Positions 53,436-62,003 of a stretch of DNA of 64,000 nucleotides are shown here, piece by piece. Made by a program: the position numbers and the translations under genes. This DNA is from Paraburkholderia sp. BCC1886 (GTDB lineage: Bacteria; Pseudomonadota; Gammaproteobacteria; Burkholderiales; Burkholderiaceae): the NCBI RefSeq assembly GCF_900996245.1, contig NZ_CAAJGK010000107.1, positions 259,099-323,098 on the forward strand, written 5' to 3'. The notes under the pieces were generated by a model. The model saw only the letters and a list, made by a program, of their open reading frames with translations, searched no databases and was not told the origin of the DNA. Numbering within the stretch: the stretch's first letter is position 1; the number at the start of each line of letters is the position of its first letter.

Positions 53436-53467
53436 TTTACCGGGTTACAGTCGGTTACAAAATTTAC
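53436..53467. promoter_or_regulatory. Phased TTTAC/GTTAC repeats, possible OmpR sites
   Basis: TTTAC (53436), GTTAC (53444), GTTAC (53454) and TTTAC (53463) lie at 8-, 10- and 9-bp intervals. OmpR-family regulators bind tandem half-sites about 10 bp apart with a TTAC-type core. The array is 37 bp upstream of ompR and could also affect the divergent secreted-protein gene. Confidence 0.45.
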
Positions 53468-53628
53468 CCGCGCGGTGGCACGACGTAAAGCATGGGCAGG
53501 TAGACTCCTTTACTGATTGCGGCTGTTAGGTGGATACTCCACTCGACTAAAACTCTTGCACCCGGCTCGTCATCGGGGTCCGCATACGCATTTGAGGTCG
53601 TCGTTTGCCGCGCCACGAAGGGAACAAC

Positions 53629-53967
53629 ATGAAGGGAGGGGTTTGGCCGAATGTGCGCCTGAGCGTGATTGCACTGGCGGTTGCCGGTACGCTTGCAGGC
53701 ACGCTGCGACCAACGGTCGCCTTCGCCCAGGCTTCTGCCGACCGCGTCGCGAACAGAGTTGAAAACGAACGCGGCTCCCGCGCCAGCGGCGCCAGAGCAA
53801 GCCGGCGCACCTTCGAAACCGAGCGTCCGGCATCCGACGTGATGTTGCGCACCGTAGTTCCCCCCGATCTGGATCAACGTCGTCGTGATGGTCATATGAC
53901 GCCCGACGAACGACGCCTGTTGCGCCAGCATATCGAAGATGCCGTGCGCGAACTCTACAAGCGTTAG
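53629..53967 (+). CDS. Small secreted hypothetical protein
   Basis: 112 residues with a clear signal peptide (RLSVIALAVAGTLAGTL, AFA-QA cleavage near residue 34). The mature part is Arg-rich and polar and ends with a conserved-looking helix TPDERRLLRQHIEDAVRELYK; the MTPDERR/LRQ pattern recurs in small Burkholderia periplasmic proteins of unknown function. GAAGGGAAC gives a good ribosome-binding site before the ATG at 53629. It lies 51 nt upstream of the DUF1800 gene and may share its transcript. Confidence 0.7.
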   Translation: MKGGVWPNVRLSVIALAVAGTLAGTLRPTVAFAQASADRVANRVENERGSRASGARASRRTFETERPASDVMLRTVVPPDLDQRRRDGHMTPDERRLLRQHIEDAVRELYKR

Positions 53968-54018
53968 CTATTTTCGTGCCTGGCCGCGACCACCGACGTG
54001 CGAGTCTGTCACAAATTC

Positions 54019-55629
54019 ATGAAGAAATGGCTACCTTCAGGTTATAGCGGCATCCGTGTGGCGGTCTTCGCTAGCGCACTCGCCGTCGTCTGCGGCAGTC
54101 TCGTCGCGACCGCCGCCCAACTCAGTCCAACCCACCGTTCGCGCGACAAACTGTCTGCAGCGGCTGCGGCGACCGTTGCTTCGACCAGCAACCAGGAAGT
54201 GCTCGACCCCGAAGACGCGCGCTTCTTTCTGACGCGAACCGGCTTCGCGCCCGACAACGCCGAACTCGCGCAATACATTGGCCTCACGCGCGAGCAGGCG
54301 GTCGACAGGATCCTCGCCAACACGCGAACCGAAGCCGTTACACCGCTGCCCGAGTGGGCGAGCGAACCCATCCCGACGCGCGACACACGCCGCGGATGGA
54401 GCGTCGACGAGCGTCATGCCGAGCAGCGGCTGCGTACGCAGCGTTACGAACAATTACGCGCATGGTGGGTGCGTGAGATGCTCGTGACGCCCTCGCCGCT
54501 GACCGAACGCATGACGCTCTTCTGGCATAACCACTTCACTTCGGGTCAGGACAAGGTCGCGTATCCGCAACTGATGGCGCAGCAAAACCGGCTGTTGCGC
54601 CGCGATGCGCTGGGTCGCTTCGGCGAGTTGCTACACGACGTCGCGAAAGACCCGGCCATGCTCCAATATCTGGACGGCGCGGGCAACCGGAAAGGCAAGC
54701 CGAACGAGAACTTCGCTCGCGAAGTGATGGAACTCTTTACGCTCGGCGAAGGAAATTACACGCAGCGCGATGTCTCCGAAGCCGCGCGCGCATACACGGG
54801 CTGGAGTCTCGACGCCGATACGCAAGCCTACGTTTGGCGCGCGAATCAGCACGACGACGGCGAGAAGACCGTGCTCGGTCGAACCGGTCCGTTCGATGGC
54901 GACCAGATGCTCGACATCCTGCTCGATCAACCGGAAACGGCCACCTTCGTCACGACCCGGCTGTGGCGCGAGTTCGTCTCCGATACGCCGGATGCGGCCG
55001 CGATCGCGCCGATCGCCGAGCGGTTTCGCGCGAGTCATGACGACGTGCGCGTGGCGCTGCGTGCGCTGTTCCTGAGCAACGCGTTTTGGGACGAAGACAA
55101 TCGCGGCGTGCTGGTGAAGTCGCCGGTGGAATTCGTGGTCGGCACGCTGCGCGAATTCGACGTGGACTACGACGACACCGCGCCGTTTGCCGCGCAAATC
55201 CGCACGCTCGGCGAAAACCTGTTCTATCCGCCGAATGTCAAAGGCTGGCCGGGCGGCACCACGTGGATCAACAGTTCCACGTTGCTCGCGCGCAAGCAGT
55301 TCGTCGAACGGCTGTTCCGCGCGACGGAAGCGCCGGGCAAGATGACCATGCAGACCGCGCAGCCGGTGATGGCCAGCAACGCCACCGACGCAACTCGTAT
55401 CTTGACGAATCAGCTCCGACCCGTCCGGCGCGGCGGCGTGCATTTCGACATCGATACATGGCTCTCGCAATACCGGCTGGCGCCGATGACGAAGCCTGGC
55501 CTCTCGGCCGAACTCCAGTTGCAGCACGCAGTCTTGCCGCTCGCACCGGTCGATGCGATCGAAACCGGCGCGAGTGCGAATGCCTATCTGCAAGCCCTGC
55601 TGATGGACCCCGCGTATCAACTGAAATGA
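54019..55629 (+). CDS. DUF1800 family protein
   Basis: 536 residues, probably exported: a hydrophobic signal-like N-terminus (GIRVAVFASALAVVCGSLVA). Family blocks seen: ARFFLTRTGFAPDNAE, MTLFWHNHFTSGQDKV, ENFAREVMELFTLGEGNYTQ in part, and NVKGWPGGTTWINSSTLLAR. An in-frame GTG at 53998 would add seven residues; the ATG at 54019 fits the signal peptide. The biochemical role of this family is unknown; it nearly always pairs with a DUF1501 gene, as here. Confidence 0.88.
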   Translation: MKKWLPSGYSGIRVAVFASALAVVCGSLVATAAQLSPTHRSRDKLSAAAAATVASTSNQEVLDPEDARFFLTRTGFAPDNAELAQYIGLTREQAVDRILANTRTEAVTPLPEWASEPIPTRDTRRGWSVDERHAEQRLRTQRYEQLRAWWVREMLVTPSPLTERMTLFWHNHFTSGQDKVAYPQLMAQQNRLLRRDALGRFGELLHDVAKDPAMLQYLDGAGNRKGKPNENFAREVMELFTLGEGNYTQRDVSEAARAYTGWSLDADTQAYVWRANQHDDGEKTVLGRTGPFDGDQMLDILLDQPETATFVTTRLWREFVSDTPDAAAIAPIAERFRASHDDVRVALRALFLSNAFWDEDNRGVLVKSPVEFVVGTLREFDVDYDDTAPFAAQIRTLGENLFYPPNVKGWPGGTTWINSSTLLARKQFVERLFRATEAPGKMTMQTAQPVMASNATDATRILTNQLRPVRRGGVHFDIDTWLSQYRLAPMTKPGLSAELQLQHAVLPLAPVDAIETGASANAYLQALLMDPAYQLK

Positions 55630-55676
55630 GCGGCTGAAGCGAGCGCGCGGCGCGCACGAACCGAACGAGGTGCAGC

Positions 55677-56903
55677 ATGAAGCGACGTGGTTTCCTTTCG
55701 TTGGGCGCGGCAGCGGGCGCGACGCTCTGGCTGCCGCGTGCTGTCGGCGCGCAGCCGCTACTCCAGCCGCCGGGTTCATCGGCGTCCGCGCGCGGCTACG
55801 ACAACCTGCTGATCCTCGTCGAGCTGAAGGGCGGCAACGACGGTTTGAATACCGTGATTCCCTTCGCCGACCCGACGTACTATCAGCTGCGCAAAAATAT
55901 CGGCATCAAGCGCGATCAGGCGATTCAACTCGACGAACGCACTGCGCTGCATCCGTCGCTCGAGGCGTTGATGCCGCTGTGGCAGAGCCGGCAACTCGCG
56001 ATCGTGCAGGGCGTGAGCTACGCGCAACCCAACCTCTCGCATTTCCGCTCGATCGAAATCTGGGACACGGCCTCGCGCGCCGATCAATATCTGCGCGAAG
56101 GCTGGCTCACGCGCGCCTTCGCGCAGGCGCCGGTTCCCAATGGTTTCGCGGCCGACGGCGTGGTGATCGGCAGCGCGGAAATGGGCCCGCTCGCCAACGG
56201 TGCGCGCGCCATCGCGCTCGTCAATCCGGCCCAGTTCGTCCGCGCGGCGCACCTCGCCACACCCGTGTCGCTGCACGAGCGCAACCCGGAGCTCGCGCAC
56301 ATTCTCGACGTGGAAAACGACATCGTGAAGGCCGCCGACCGCCTGCGCCCGACTCAAACGCAAACGCCTTTGCAGACAGTGTTTCCCAGCGGCGCGTTCG
56401 GGACTTCGATCAGGACGGCGATGCAGGTGCTGGCCGCGGGCGACACGTCGCAAGGACAACCGCGGCGCGGCCAGGGCGTGGCGGTGATCCGTTTGACGTT
56501 GAACGGTTTCGACACGCATCAGAACCAGCCCGGCCAGCAGGCGGCGCTGCTCAAACAACTGGCGGAAGGTTTCGTCGCGATGCAGTCGGCGCTAGTCGAA
56601 CTCGGCCGCTGGAACGAGACGCTGGTCATGACCTACGCCGAGTTCGGACGACGACCGCGCGAGAATCAGAGTAACGGCACCGACCACGGAACGGTGGCGC
56701 CGCATTTCGTCATGGGCGGGCGGGTGCAGGGCGGTTTGCATGGGGTCGCGCCGGAACTCGCGCGGCTCGACGGCAACGGCAATCTGCCGGTCGGCGTCGA
56801 TTTCCGGCAACTTTACGCAACCGTGCTCGGCGACTGGTGGGGACTCGACGCCACGTCGATCTTGCAGCAGCGCTTCGAACCGTTCCCGCTGCTGCGGGTA
56901 TGA
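55677..56903 (+). CDS. DUF1501 family protein, Tat-type signal
   Basis: 408 residues. The N-terminus MKRRGFLSLGAAAGATLWLP is a twin-arginine (Tat) signal, with cleavage after AVGAQ. Family segments: LVELKGGNDGLNTVIPFADP, HPSLEALMPLW, NLSHFRSIEIWDTAS, and AEFGRRPRENQSNGTDHGTV in part. The fold belongs to the alkaline-phosphatase/sulfatase-like group, suggesting metal-dependent hydrolysis, but no substrate is known. It lies 47 nt after the DUF1800 gene; the two probably form one unit. Confidence 0.88.
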   Translation: MKRRGFLSLGAAAGATLWLPRAVGAQPLLQPPGSSASARGYDNLLILVELKGGNDGLNTVIPFADPTYYQLRKNIGIKRDQAIQLDERTALHPSLEALMPLWQSRQLAIVQGVSYAQPNLSHFRSIEIWDTASRADQYLREGWLTRAFAQAPVPNGFAADGVVIGSAEMGPLANGARAIALVNPAQFVRAAHLATPVSLHERNPELAHILDVENDIVKAADRLRPTQTQTPLQTVFPSGAFGTSIRTAMQVLAAGDTSQGQPRRGQGVAVIRLTLNGFDTHQNQPGQQAALLKQLAEGFVAMQSALVELGRWNETLVMTYAEFGRRPRENQSNGTDHGTVAPHFVMGGRVQGGLHGVAPELARLDGNGNLPVGVDFRQLYATVLGDWWGLDATSILQQRFEPFPLLRV

Positions 56904-56918
56904 CAGCGAGCGGTCGCG

Positions 56919-57743
56919 TTATCGCGCGCGCCAGGCAATCCACAGCTTGCGGATCGGCGTCAATGCAATCCGCTGATGCAACACGTGATAACCGTCGCTT
57001 TCAATTTCATCGAGCAGCGCCAGCGTCAACGCAGCCTGTGCCACCAACGTGCGTTGCGCGCGACGCTCGCTCGCCGGCACGGCCGCCAGCGCCACCTGCA
57101 ATGCCGCGCGCGCGCGCTGCGTTTCGAAGCGCATCAACTCGGTAAACGCGTCGGTGTATTTGCGATTGATCAGATCGGCCGCAGTCACGTTGAACCGCTG
57201 CATCTCGTCGATCGGAATATAGATGCGACCGTGGCGCGCATCGTTGCCCGTCTCGCCGATCATCTGCGCGAGTTGCAGCGCTTCGCCGAGCGGCGCGGCC
57301 CAGCTTGCCGCCTGAGCCGGGTCTTTCGCCGTAGCGCGCGCGACGAGCGTGGCGAACGTGCCGCCGACGTTCTGCACGTAGCGCCGCAGGTTTGGGTAGT
57401 CGAGGTAGCGCGCCTGGTCCAGATCCATCTCGTAGCCGGCGAGCAAAGTCTGCAACGCCGGATAGCTTGCCGCGACGTCGGGCAGATAGGCCGCCAGCGC
57501 CTTGGCCACCGGATGCGTCGGCGAGCCCGCAGCCAGCGCAGCGAGTTCGTTCTGCCACCAGGCGAGTTTGGTGCGGCCGATGGTCGGATCGCTGGTCTCC
57601 TTCACCGTCTCCTCGAACTCGCGGCGCAGCGCGAACAGCGCGGTGAGGAGCGGCTGGCCCGCAGCGGGCGCCTGGCGCAGCGCATAGTAAGTGCTCGAAC
57701 CGGGCAGCGCTGCTTTCTGCTGGCAGTATTCGTCGAAATTCAC
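56919..57743 (-). CDS. Squalene/phytoene synthase-like protein (HpnD-like) with degenerate Asp motifs
   Basis: 274 residues from a GTG start at 57743 (VNFDEYCQQKAALPGSSTYY); a TTG at 57794 would add 17 residues. The overall pattern follows the SQS/PSY family and resembles HpnD at DEYCQQKAA and DPTIGRTKLAWWQNE. The first Asp-rich motif, normally DDxxD, reads EETVK here, and the second, normally DxxxD, reads ETGND. Canonical prenyl-diphosphate chemistry is therefore doubtful. The ALRREFEETVKE region recalls the non-catalytic NDUFAF6 branch (complex I assembly). Either an altered synthase or an assembly-type factor is possible. Confidence 0.6.
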   Translation of the reverse strand: MNFDEYCQQKAALPGSSTYYALRQAPAAGQPLLTALFALRREFEETVKETSDPTIGRTKLAWWQNELAALAAGSPTHPVAKALAAYLPDVAASYPALQTLLAGYEMDLDQARYLDYPNLRRYVQNVGGTFATLVARATAKDPAQAASWAAPLGEALQLAQMIGETGNDARHGRIYIPIDEMQRFNVTAADLINRKYTDAFTELMRFETQRARAALQVALAAVPASERRAQRTLVAQAALTLALLDEIESDGYHVLHQRIALTPIRKLWIAWRAR

Positions 57744-57857
57744 AGGATTGGCGTGTGGGGAAAGGGCAGGCGGGAAGGCCGTCGACGCGCGCAACGCTGG
57801 CGCGGCGGGCCGGACTCAAGCCAAAAATTGTAGCATTGGCGCTTCGTCCGACAGATG

Positions 57858-57886
57858 CAGACAAGCGCGGATCAATCGGTTAGAAT
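57858..57886 (+). promoter_or_regulatory. Candidate promoter of tRNA-Leu
   Basis: The -35 CAGACA (57858-57863) and -10 TAGAAT (57881-57886) are separated by 17 bp. The start would be near 57893, about 54 nt before the tRNA. The -35 matches consensus at four of six positions. Confidence 0.4.
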
Positions 57887-57946
57887 CTTGCGCTTACGCT
57901 TTTTGGCAGCTATTTTTTGGCGCCTTCCTGCCGCATTCAAAGATTC

Positions 57947-58033
57947 GCGTGAGTGGCGAAATTGGTAGACGCACCAGGTTTAGGTCCTGACGCCAGCAAT
58001 GGCGTGCCGGTTCGAGTCCGGCCTCACGCACCA
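57947..58033 (+). tRNA. tRNA-Leu (anticodon UAG)
   Basis: Complete 87-nt tRNA. The acceptor stem GCGTGAG (57947-57953) pairs with CTCACGC (58023-58029). The D-arm carries GGTAGACGC, and the anticodon loop TTTAGGT gives anticodon UAG. A long variable arm is present, as required for leucine, and the T-arm has GGTTCGAGTCC. The 3' CCA is encoded (58031-58033). Confidence 0.97.
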
Positions 58034-58041
58034 GCAAAAAC

Positions 58042-58083
58042 AAAGCCCTGTTCTGACCGCAGAACAGGGCTTTTTTCTTTTTT
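58042..58083. terminator. Intrinsic terminator after tRNA-Leu
   Basis: A 14-bp stem AAAGCCCTGTTCTG / CAGAACAGGGCTTT (58042-58055 with 58060-58073), a 4-nt loop and a T-rich run to 58083. On the minus strand the stem is followed by TTTGTTTTT, so it may also end the reverse CoA-transferase operon. Confidence 0.9.
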
Positions 58084-58096
58084 ATCCTGCCTCAGG

Positions 58097-59305
58097 TTAG
58101 ATCACCCCGTCGCGCTTCAAGGCCTGCAAGCGCTCGCCGGACAGATCGAGCAACGCACCCAGCACCTCGGCGGTGCTTTCGCCCAGGGTCGGTGGAATGC
58201 GGCGCACCGGCAAGCGCTCGCCGTCGAAGCGCCAGGGCGGCGACAACAGATCGACGCGGCCCGCCGCCGGATGGTCGTAGGCGTTCACGAGCCCTGCCTC
58301 TTTCGCGCGCGGCGAACTCAACGCCTGATGCAGACCGGCCACTTCGCCGCACGGAATGCCGGCGCCGGCCAGTTTGCCTAGCAGATCGTCGCGACGCCGG
58401 GCCAGCAACTCGCGATGGATTTCCGGCAACAACACCTCGCGATATTTCGAGCGATCGAGGTTGGTCAGAAAGCGCGCGTCGCTAGCAAGGTCCGGGCGTC
58501 CGATCACGTCCAGGCAGAAGCGCTGGAATTGCGCATTGTTGCCGACGGTGATGACGAGCGGACCGTCCGCCGCATCGAACACGCCGTACGGCACGATGGA
58601 CGGATGCGCATTGCCGTAGCGCGGCGGATCTTCGCCGAGCAGCAGGGCTTCGAGCCCGTAGTACGACGTGATCATCAGTCCGCAGTCGTACAGCGCCATC
58701 TCGATCTTGCGGCCGCGTCCCGTGCTGTGCCGCTGAAACAGCGCGGCCAGAATCGCCTGCGCCGAATACATGCCGGTAAACAGATCGACTACCGCGACGC
58801 CGAATTTCAACGGCGGCTGGTGCGCGTCGCCGTTCATGCCCATCAGACCCGCTTCGCCTTGCACGACCAGGTCGTAGCCGGGCCGCGCGGCTTCGCTACC
58901 GGTCGGGTCGTAACCGGAAATCGAACAGTAGATCAGGTCGTCGCGACCGACGCTCAGGTCTTCGTAGGCGAGGCCCAGTTTCGCCGCGCCGCCGACCTTG
59001 AAGTTCTGGATCACGACGTCGCACTGGCCCGCGAGCGCCCGCGCGATTTCGACCCCTGCGGGCGTTTGCAGATTCACGCCGACCGAACGTTTGTTGCGAT
59101 TCACGCTGTTGAAATACGCGGTTTCGGTGTCGCCGATACGGATGCCCCAGTCGCGCGTGTCGTCGCCACGTTCGGGATGTTCGAGCTTGATCACTTCGGC
59201 GCCGAGATCGGCGAGCACCATCGCGCACCAGGGGCCGGCGAGAATCCGCGACATATCGAGAATGCGTACGCCGGCGAGCGGCAGGGAAGTGACATCGCTT
59301 TGCAT
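58097..59305 (-). CDS. Family III CoA transferase (CaiB/BaiF)
   Basis: 402 residues. It opens LAGVRILDMSRILAGPWCAM and contains ADLGAEVIKLEHPERGDDTR and the catalytic aspartate D145 in RPGYDLVVQGEAGLMG. Family III enzymes move CoA between an acyl-CoA donor and a carboxylic acid, and related members also act as racemases, so the exact role is open. It is the last gene of a reverse-strand cluster with PrpD-like, PrpF-like and MFS genes; 60 nt separate it from the PrpD-like gene. Confidence 0.88.
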   Translation of the reverse strand: MQSDVTSLPLAGVRILDMSRILAGPWCAMVLADLGAEVIKLEHPERGDDTRDWGIRIGDTETAYFNSVNRNKRSVGVNLQTPAGVEIARALAGQCDVVIQNFKVGGAAKLGLAYEDLSVGRDDLIYCSISGYDPTGSEAARPGYDLVVQGEAGLMGMNGDAHQPPLKFGVAVVDLFTGMYSAQAILAALFQRHSTGRGRKIEMALYDCGLMITSYYGLEALLLGEDPPRYGNAHPSIVPYGVFDAADGPLVITVGNNAQFQRFCLDVIGRPDLASDARFLTNLDRSKYREVLLPEIHRELLARRRDDLLGKLAGAGIPCGEVAGLHQALSSPRAKEAGLVNAYDHPAAGRVDLLSPPWRFDGERLPVRRIPPTLGESTAEVLGALLDLSGERLQALKRDGVI

Positions 59306-59365
59306 GAAAGGTCCTGGAGCGTCGAAAAGAGGTTCGCGCGGAGCGAGTCGCGAATCGTCGCATGC

Positions 59366-60778
59366 TCAGCGAAGCTGCGCCAGCAGGTCGTGAACGGCGA
59401 GCGTGTTCATGCGTCGTGCAACCTCGACCAGATGCGCGGCGCTGACGGGACTCTGCGACCAGGCGAGGCAATCGGCGAGCTTGGCCTGCAACTCCGCGTC
59501 GCTCAGCGGATCCTGCGACGAGCCGTGCAACATCTCGACACGCCGCCGCAAGACCCGGCCGTCGTGCAGCGTGACGATGACGTCGGCCACGCGCGGCACG
59601 AGCGGCAGATCGGCTTCGGCGGCTACGACATGTGGGAAAAACGCTTGCAGGGCAGGGCGATTCACCGCGGCATCGGTAAACGACGTGAGCCGGACATGGC
59701 CGTCCGCGAGCGCCGCGGCGCAAGCATATTCGATGCTGAACTTTCCTTCGAGTCCGCTTGCCGGCCGATGCCGCGTGAGTGGCACGAGCGCACCACGACT
59801 CGTGCGAATCGAGACGTGGCGTACCTCGCTGAGCGTCAAACCGTGTTCGTGCCGCAAGGCAAGCAGAGCGTCCAGCGTGCGATGCGTCGCATAGCACATC
59901 GGATACTGTTTGATATCGAGACCGCTGCGTTCGAGTTCGAGTACCTCGCCACCGAGTTCCCGCAAGCTCGGGCCGAGGTCCTGACGTTCGCCGTACAAGG
60001 CCGTGTAACCATGCGGACCGTCCAGCGCATCCGCGGATGCGCGCAGGCCGGCTTGCGCGAGCAGCGTCGCGCGCACTGCGGCCGCGCTCGCCTGACCCGC
60101 CTGAAACGATTTGGCTTCGGTGCCGACGTTGTCGCGCGAGCCTGCCGCTTGCGCCACCGCGAGACCGAGCGCGTGAACGGTTTGCGTTTCGCTCAGGCCG
60201 GTCAGCCATGCCGAGGCAACGGTCGCACCCAGCACGCCGATCGACGCGGTGCAATGCCAGCCCTTGTCGTATTGGGCGACGGCGAGCACGCGCGCCAGTT
60301 TGCAAATCACTTCGAAGCCCACCACGTACGCAGCCGCGAGCCGCTCGCCGGGGAGTTGCGCGGCTTCCGCGAGCGCGAGCAACGCCGGCCACAGCACGAC
60401 GCTCGGATGGCCGCGCAGCGGCACGGTCACATCGTCGTAATCGAGCACATGCGCCGCGATGCCATTATAAAAAGCCGCCGTTTCGACGCTGGCAAAAACG
60501 GACTGTCCCCACAGGCTTGCGCGTCCCGCATGCGACGCGTCGCCGCTCGTATCGAACGAGCCAGTGCACTCCACGTAGCGCAAGGCCGCGAGCGCTGCGG
60601 CTTCGTTGCGTCCGGCGACACCGACTGCGAACGTATCGGCGAACGAGCGCGCGCAAGTCCGCTGCAGCGACGCGCCGACCCGGGCCGCGTCGAAGCTCGC
60701 GGCAAAACGCGCGATCTGCTCGCTCGCCGTGAGCGTGGGTCGCGGTGACTGCACCGATGCAACCGACGACGCACTCAT
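59366..60778 (-). CDS. MmgE/PrpD family protein
   Basis: 470 residues of the 2-methylcitrate dehydratase / cis-aconitate decarboxylase / MmgE superfamily. Typical segments: HVLDYDDVTVPLRGHPSVVLWPALLALAE in two parts, and YPMCYATHRTLDALLALRHEHGL in two parts. The ATG at 60778 overlaps the PrpF-like stop by four bases, so translation is coupled; a longer open frame upstream is antisense-like Arg-rich sequence. The substrate is probably a branched or tricarboxylic acid, but not 2-methylcitrate by default, because no prpB or prpC is near. Confidence 0.85.
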   Translation of the reverse strand: MSASSVASVQSPRPTLTASEQIARFAASFDAARVGASLQRTCARSFADTFAVGVAGRNEAAALAALRYVECTGSFDTSGDASHAGRASLWGQSVFASVETAAFYNGIAAHVLDYDDVTVPLRGHPSVVLWPALLALAEAAQLPGERLAAAYVVGFEVICKLARVLAVAQYDKGWHCTASIGVLGATVASAWLTGLSETQTVHALGLAVAQAAGSRDNVGTEAKSFQAGQASAAAVRATLLAQAGLRASADALDGPHGYTALYGERQDLGPSLRELGGEVLELERSGLDIKQYPMCYATHRTLDALLALRHEHGLTLSEVRHVSIRTSRGALVPLTRHRPASGLEGKFSIEYACAAALADGHVRLTSFTDAAVNRPALQAFFPHVVAAEADLPLVPRVADVIVTLHDGRVLRRRVEMLHGSSQDPLSDAELQAKLADCLAWSQSPVSAAHLVEVARRMNTLAVHDLLAQLR

Positions 60779-61971
60779 CGCGGCACCTCGTTGACCACGA
60801 CGTTCGGCACATACACGCGGCCTTCCATCAATGTGCGCGCGGTACGGCTGAATCCGAGCCGCCGGTAGGTCACGTCGTTCGAGCCGGCTTCGTGCAGCGC
60901 TTCGACCGTAACCGTCATCACGCCAAGCGGGTGACCGATGCGCAGCACGTTGCCGGTGGCGTTGCGAGTCGCCTGCCCGACGATCGAACCCGGCACGCGC
61001 GACATCGCCGCCGTACACATCGACCCTGTACCGGCCATGCTTTCATGGCAACGGTTGTAGAAGATCAGGCGCGCCTGCAGATCCATCGTCCCGGCTGCAA
61101 CGGGCCGGCCGTTCGCATCCGGGTAATCGGCCGGCGGCGCGACCAGCACCACCAGCGGCAAGGCCGGCGATTCGCTTTCCGCGCGCTCCCAGCGAGAGCA
61201 AAGGCCGAGTCGCGCCGCCGCCTTGCCGCGAATTTCGCGCAGCATGGCGAGCGCGCCCGCAGCCTGGTCGATGTCGTCCGGCAACTCGCTGCCCGTCAAT
61301 CCGACATCGCTGGCGCGCAGGAACACGCACGGATTCGCGACATCGCCCAACGTGACGTCGACCGGCGTGCCGTTTTCGAGCGTCAACGTGTCGACGGCAT
61401 GGCCGCTCGGCAGCGCGCGGCCGGTTTTGGCGCCAACCGTCTGCGTGTAGTCGAGAAAGATCTCCGCGCCGGTGCCGGGCACGCCGGGAATCGCAAACGC
61501 GCCGCCGACTGCTGCCTTACCGTCGCGCACCGGCACATGGGCGACCAGCAGCTTCTTCGTGTTGGTGTTGAAAATGCGCACGGCGGTGAGCGGGCCGCTC
61601 GCCTTCACGAGGCCGCTATCGATCGCGAACGGCCCCACGCCCGACGAGATGTTGCCGCAGTTGCTCGTGTAGACCACGATGCCGCGGCCGGGCGGAACGA
61701 TCGCGTAGGTGTAGTCGACATCGGCATCCTCGCGTGTGGATGGCTTGACGATCGCGATCTTCGCGGTGACGAGGCGCGAGCCGCCCAATCCGTCGATCTG
61801 CAACAGGTCGGTGCCGGTCGCCGCCATCAGGAACGCGTCGCGCGCGGGTCCGGGCGGCGGCAGATCGGCGTCGTGAAAATACAGTCCCTTGCTGGTGCCG
61901 GCACGCATGATCGTGCAAGGCACCGACAGTTGTTCGGGAAGCAGTGGTTCGGGAAGCGGCGAAGCGGACAT
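60775..61971 (-). CDS. PrpF-family isomerase (methylaconitate Delta-isomerase-like)
   Basis: 398 residues of the PrpF / 4-oxalomesaconate tautomerase-like superfamily (diaminopimelate epimerase-type fold). Conserved: MRAGTSKGLYFHDADLP, GLGGSRLVTAKIAIV with K71, and YTSNCGNISSGVGPFA with C105. These match the two active-site residues (K73, C107) described for Shewanella PrpF, shifted by two. The frame is open far upstream across the MFS gene, but the ATG at 61971 starts the family domain. The MFS gene ends 32 nt upstream. Confidence 0.85.
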   Translation of the reverse strand: MSASPLPEPLLPEQLSVPCTIMRAGTSKGLYFHDADLPPPGPARDAFLMAATGTDLLQIDGLGGSRLVTAKIAIVKPSTREDADVDYTYAIVPPGRGIVVYTSNCGNISSGVGPFAIDSGLVKASGPLTAVRIFNTNTKKLLVAHVPVRDGKAAVGGAFAIPGVPGTGAEIFLDYTQTVGAKTGRALPSGHAVDTLTLENGTPVDVTLGDVANPCVFLRASDVGLTGSELPDDIDQAAGALAMLREIRGKAAARLGLCSRWERAESESPALPLVVLVAPPADYPDANGRPVAAGTMDLQARLIFYNRCHESMAGTGSMCTAAMSRVPGSIVGQATRNATGNVLRIGHPLGVMTVTVEALHEAGSNDVTYRRLGFSRTARTLMEGRVYVPNVVVNEVPR

Positions 61972-62003
61972 GAGCGGTTCCTCGTGAACGGATGCGGCGC
62001 GAG

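Noticed and set aside
58415..60748. 777-codon open frame on the plus strand over the CoA transferase and PrpD-like genes
   Set aside because: Antisense to two family members with catalytic residues; His/Arg-rich shadow frame.
58097..61971. Methylcitrate cycle (prp) operon
   Set aside because: PrpF- and PrpD-like genes are present, but methylcitrate synthase (prpC) and methylisocitrate lyase (prpB) are absent, and a CoA transferase and MFS gene are present instead.
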